The notes beneath the pieces are model-generated. The model worked only from the letters and a program-made list of their open reading frames with translations. It was not told the origin of the DNA and made no database searches. A DNA stretch of 5,955 bases from Eikenella sp963515595 (GTDB taxonomy: Bacteria > Pseudomonadota > Gammaproteobacteria > Burkholderiales > Neisseriaceae): the NCBI GenBank assembly GCA_963515595.1, contig CAUPYH010000098.1, forward strand, positions 1-5,955, read 5' to 3'. Below, one piece after another: positions 5,740 to 5,955 of this stretch; within the stretch, counting starts at the first letter, position 1, and each line of letters opens with the position of its first letter. The position numbers and the translations under genes are program-made.

Positions 5740-5778
5740 TTTCAGGTAGCCTGCCCGTGCGCTCAAGGCTACCTGAAA
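5740..5778 (+). terminator. Perfect inverted uptake-sequence pair after ogt
   Basis: TTTCAGGTAGCCT (5740-5752) and AGGCTACCTGAAA (5766-5778) form a perfect 13-base-pair stem with a 13-base loop, nine bases after the ogt stop codon. Both arms contain exact uptake sequences. The position is right for a terminator of ogt, but no T-run follows, so efficiency is unknown. Confidence 0.78.
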
Positions 5779-5831
5779 GAGTGAACCCGGTGGGTCTATG
5801 CCGACATTTGTAGTTTCGAACCTTTTAGCTT

Positions 5832-5843
5832 TTCAGGTAGCCT
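5832..5843 (-). repeat. Solitary intergenic DNA uptake sequence
   Basis: This is an exact TTCAGGTAGCCT on the plus strand (AGGCTACCTGAA on the minus strand). No inverted partner lies within reach, so it should serve uptake rather than termination. Confidence 0.9.
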
Positions 5844-5892
5844 TTTACTATGTGCAATTTGTTCACCTTTGCGCCTCATGCCGGCGCGGGCA

Positions 5893-5933
5893 CTTTCTTT
5901 CTTTGCTTCGCCAAAGAAAGAAAGCAAAGAAAG
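5893..5933. repeat. AAAG-rich palindrome, likely dispersed intergenic repeat
   Basis: CTTTCTTTCTTTG (5893-5905) and CAAAGAAAGAAAG (5912-5924) form a perfect 13-base-pair stem around the loop CTTCGC. A further direct copy of CAAAGAAAG follows at 5925-5933. The octamer GCGGGCAC occurs on both sides (5886-5893 and 5940-5947). Similar TTTCTTT...AAAGAAA palindromes are scattered between genes in many proteobacterial genomes as I remember them, so a dispersed repeat is the favoured reading; copy number was not checked. A bidirectional terminator is the alternative. Confidence 0.6.
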
Positions 5934-5955
5934 GCGACTGCGGGCACAGGTTTGG

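Larger units (their letters stand above)
5779..5955. other. Intergenic region without a recognisable gene
   Basis: No frame of convincing length, ribosome site or RNA gene is visible on either strand. The stretch holds one solitary uptake sequence and an AAAG-rich palindrome, described separately. A gene may start beyond the right edge. Confidence 0.6.

Noticed and set aside
5245..5766. A 173-codon minus-strand frame opposite ogt
   Set aside because: It is a mirror of the ogt coding bias, and its 5' end lies within the uptake-sequence terminator.
5779..5892. A tRNA or small RNA gene after ogt
   Set aside because: The segment TTTCGAACC recalls a tRNA T-arm, but no acceptor, D or anticodon stems can be assembled around it.
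5893..5933. CRISPR array or phase-variable tetranucleotide tract
   Set aside because: There are no regular repeat-spacer units, and only about three consecutive AAAG units on each arm, too few to call a variable tract from one sequence.

Overview
The window looks like chromosomal DNA from a member of the Neisseriaceae, most likely Eikenella. The main reason is a 12-base word, AGGCTACCTGAA or its complement TTCAGGTAGCCT. It occurs nine times exactly and once with a single mismatch in under 6 kb. I recognise it as the Eikenella dialect of the Neisseriaceae DNA uptake sequence (AG-eikDUS). The ParC protein is also very close to Neisseria ParC as I remember it. The genus call is inference from these two signals, without a database search.

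Left and centre (1-4574, minus strand): three genes are packed head to tail with overlapping ends, in the transcription order parC, pilS, pilR. parC encodes topoisomerase IV subunit A. pilS encodes a six-helix membrane histidine kinase, and pilR its sigma-54-type response regulator, which is cut off by the window edge inside the Walker A motif. parC and pilS overlap by 4 bases and pilS and pilR by 8, so the three are probably co-transcribed and translationally coupled. A chromosome-segregation enzyme thus shares an operon with a type IV pilus regulatory pair.

Centre right (4575-4835): a 261-base divergent intergenic region holds a candidate parC promoter (minus strand), a candidate plus-strand promoter with a perfect TATAAT box, two hairpins each built from one exact and one decayed uptake sequence, and a small GC hairpin.

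Right (4836-5955, plus strand): an 85-residue SemiSWEET-type sugar transporter is followed by a perfect inverted uptake-sequence pair. Next comes an O6-alkylguanine DNA alkyltransferase gene (ogt-like) followed by a second inverted pair. The last ~175 bases have no credible gene. They contain one solitary uptake sequence and an AAAG-rich palindrome that resembles a dispersed intergenic repeat.

I do not see a new multi-gene system. The points most worth a second look are the uptake sequences embedded in coding regions (including one in the ParC C-terminal tail), the non-canonical ParC quinolone-pocket residues (Ala86, Asp90), the parC-pilSR arrangement, the SemiSWEET gene in a lineage known as asaccharolytic, and the terminal palindrome.
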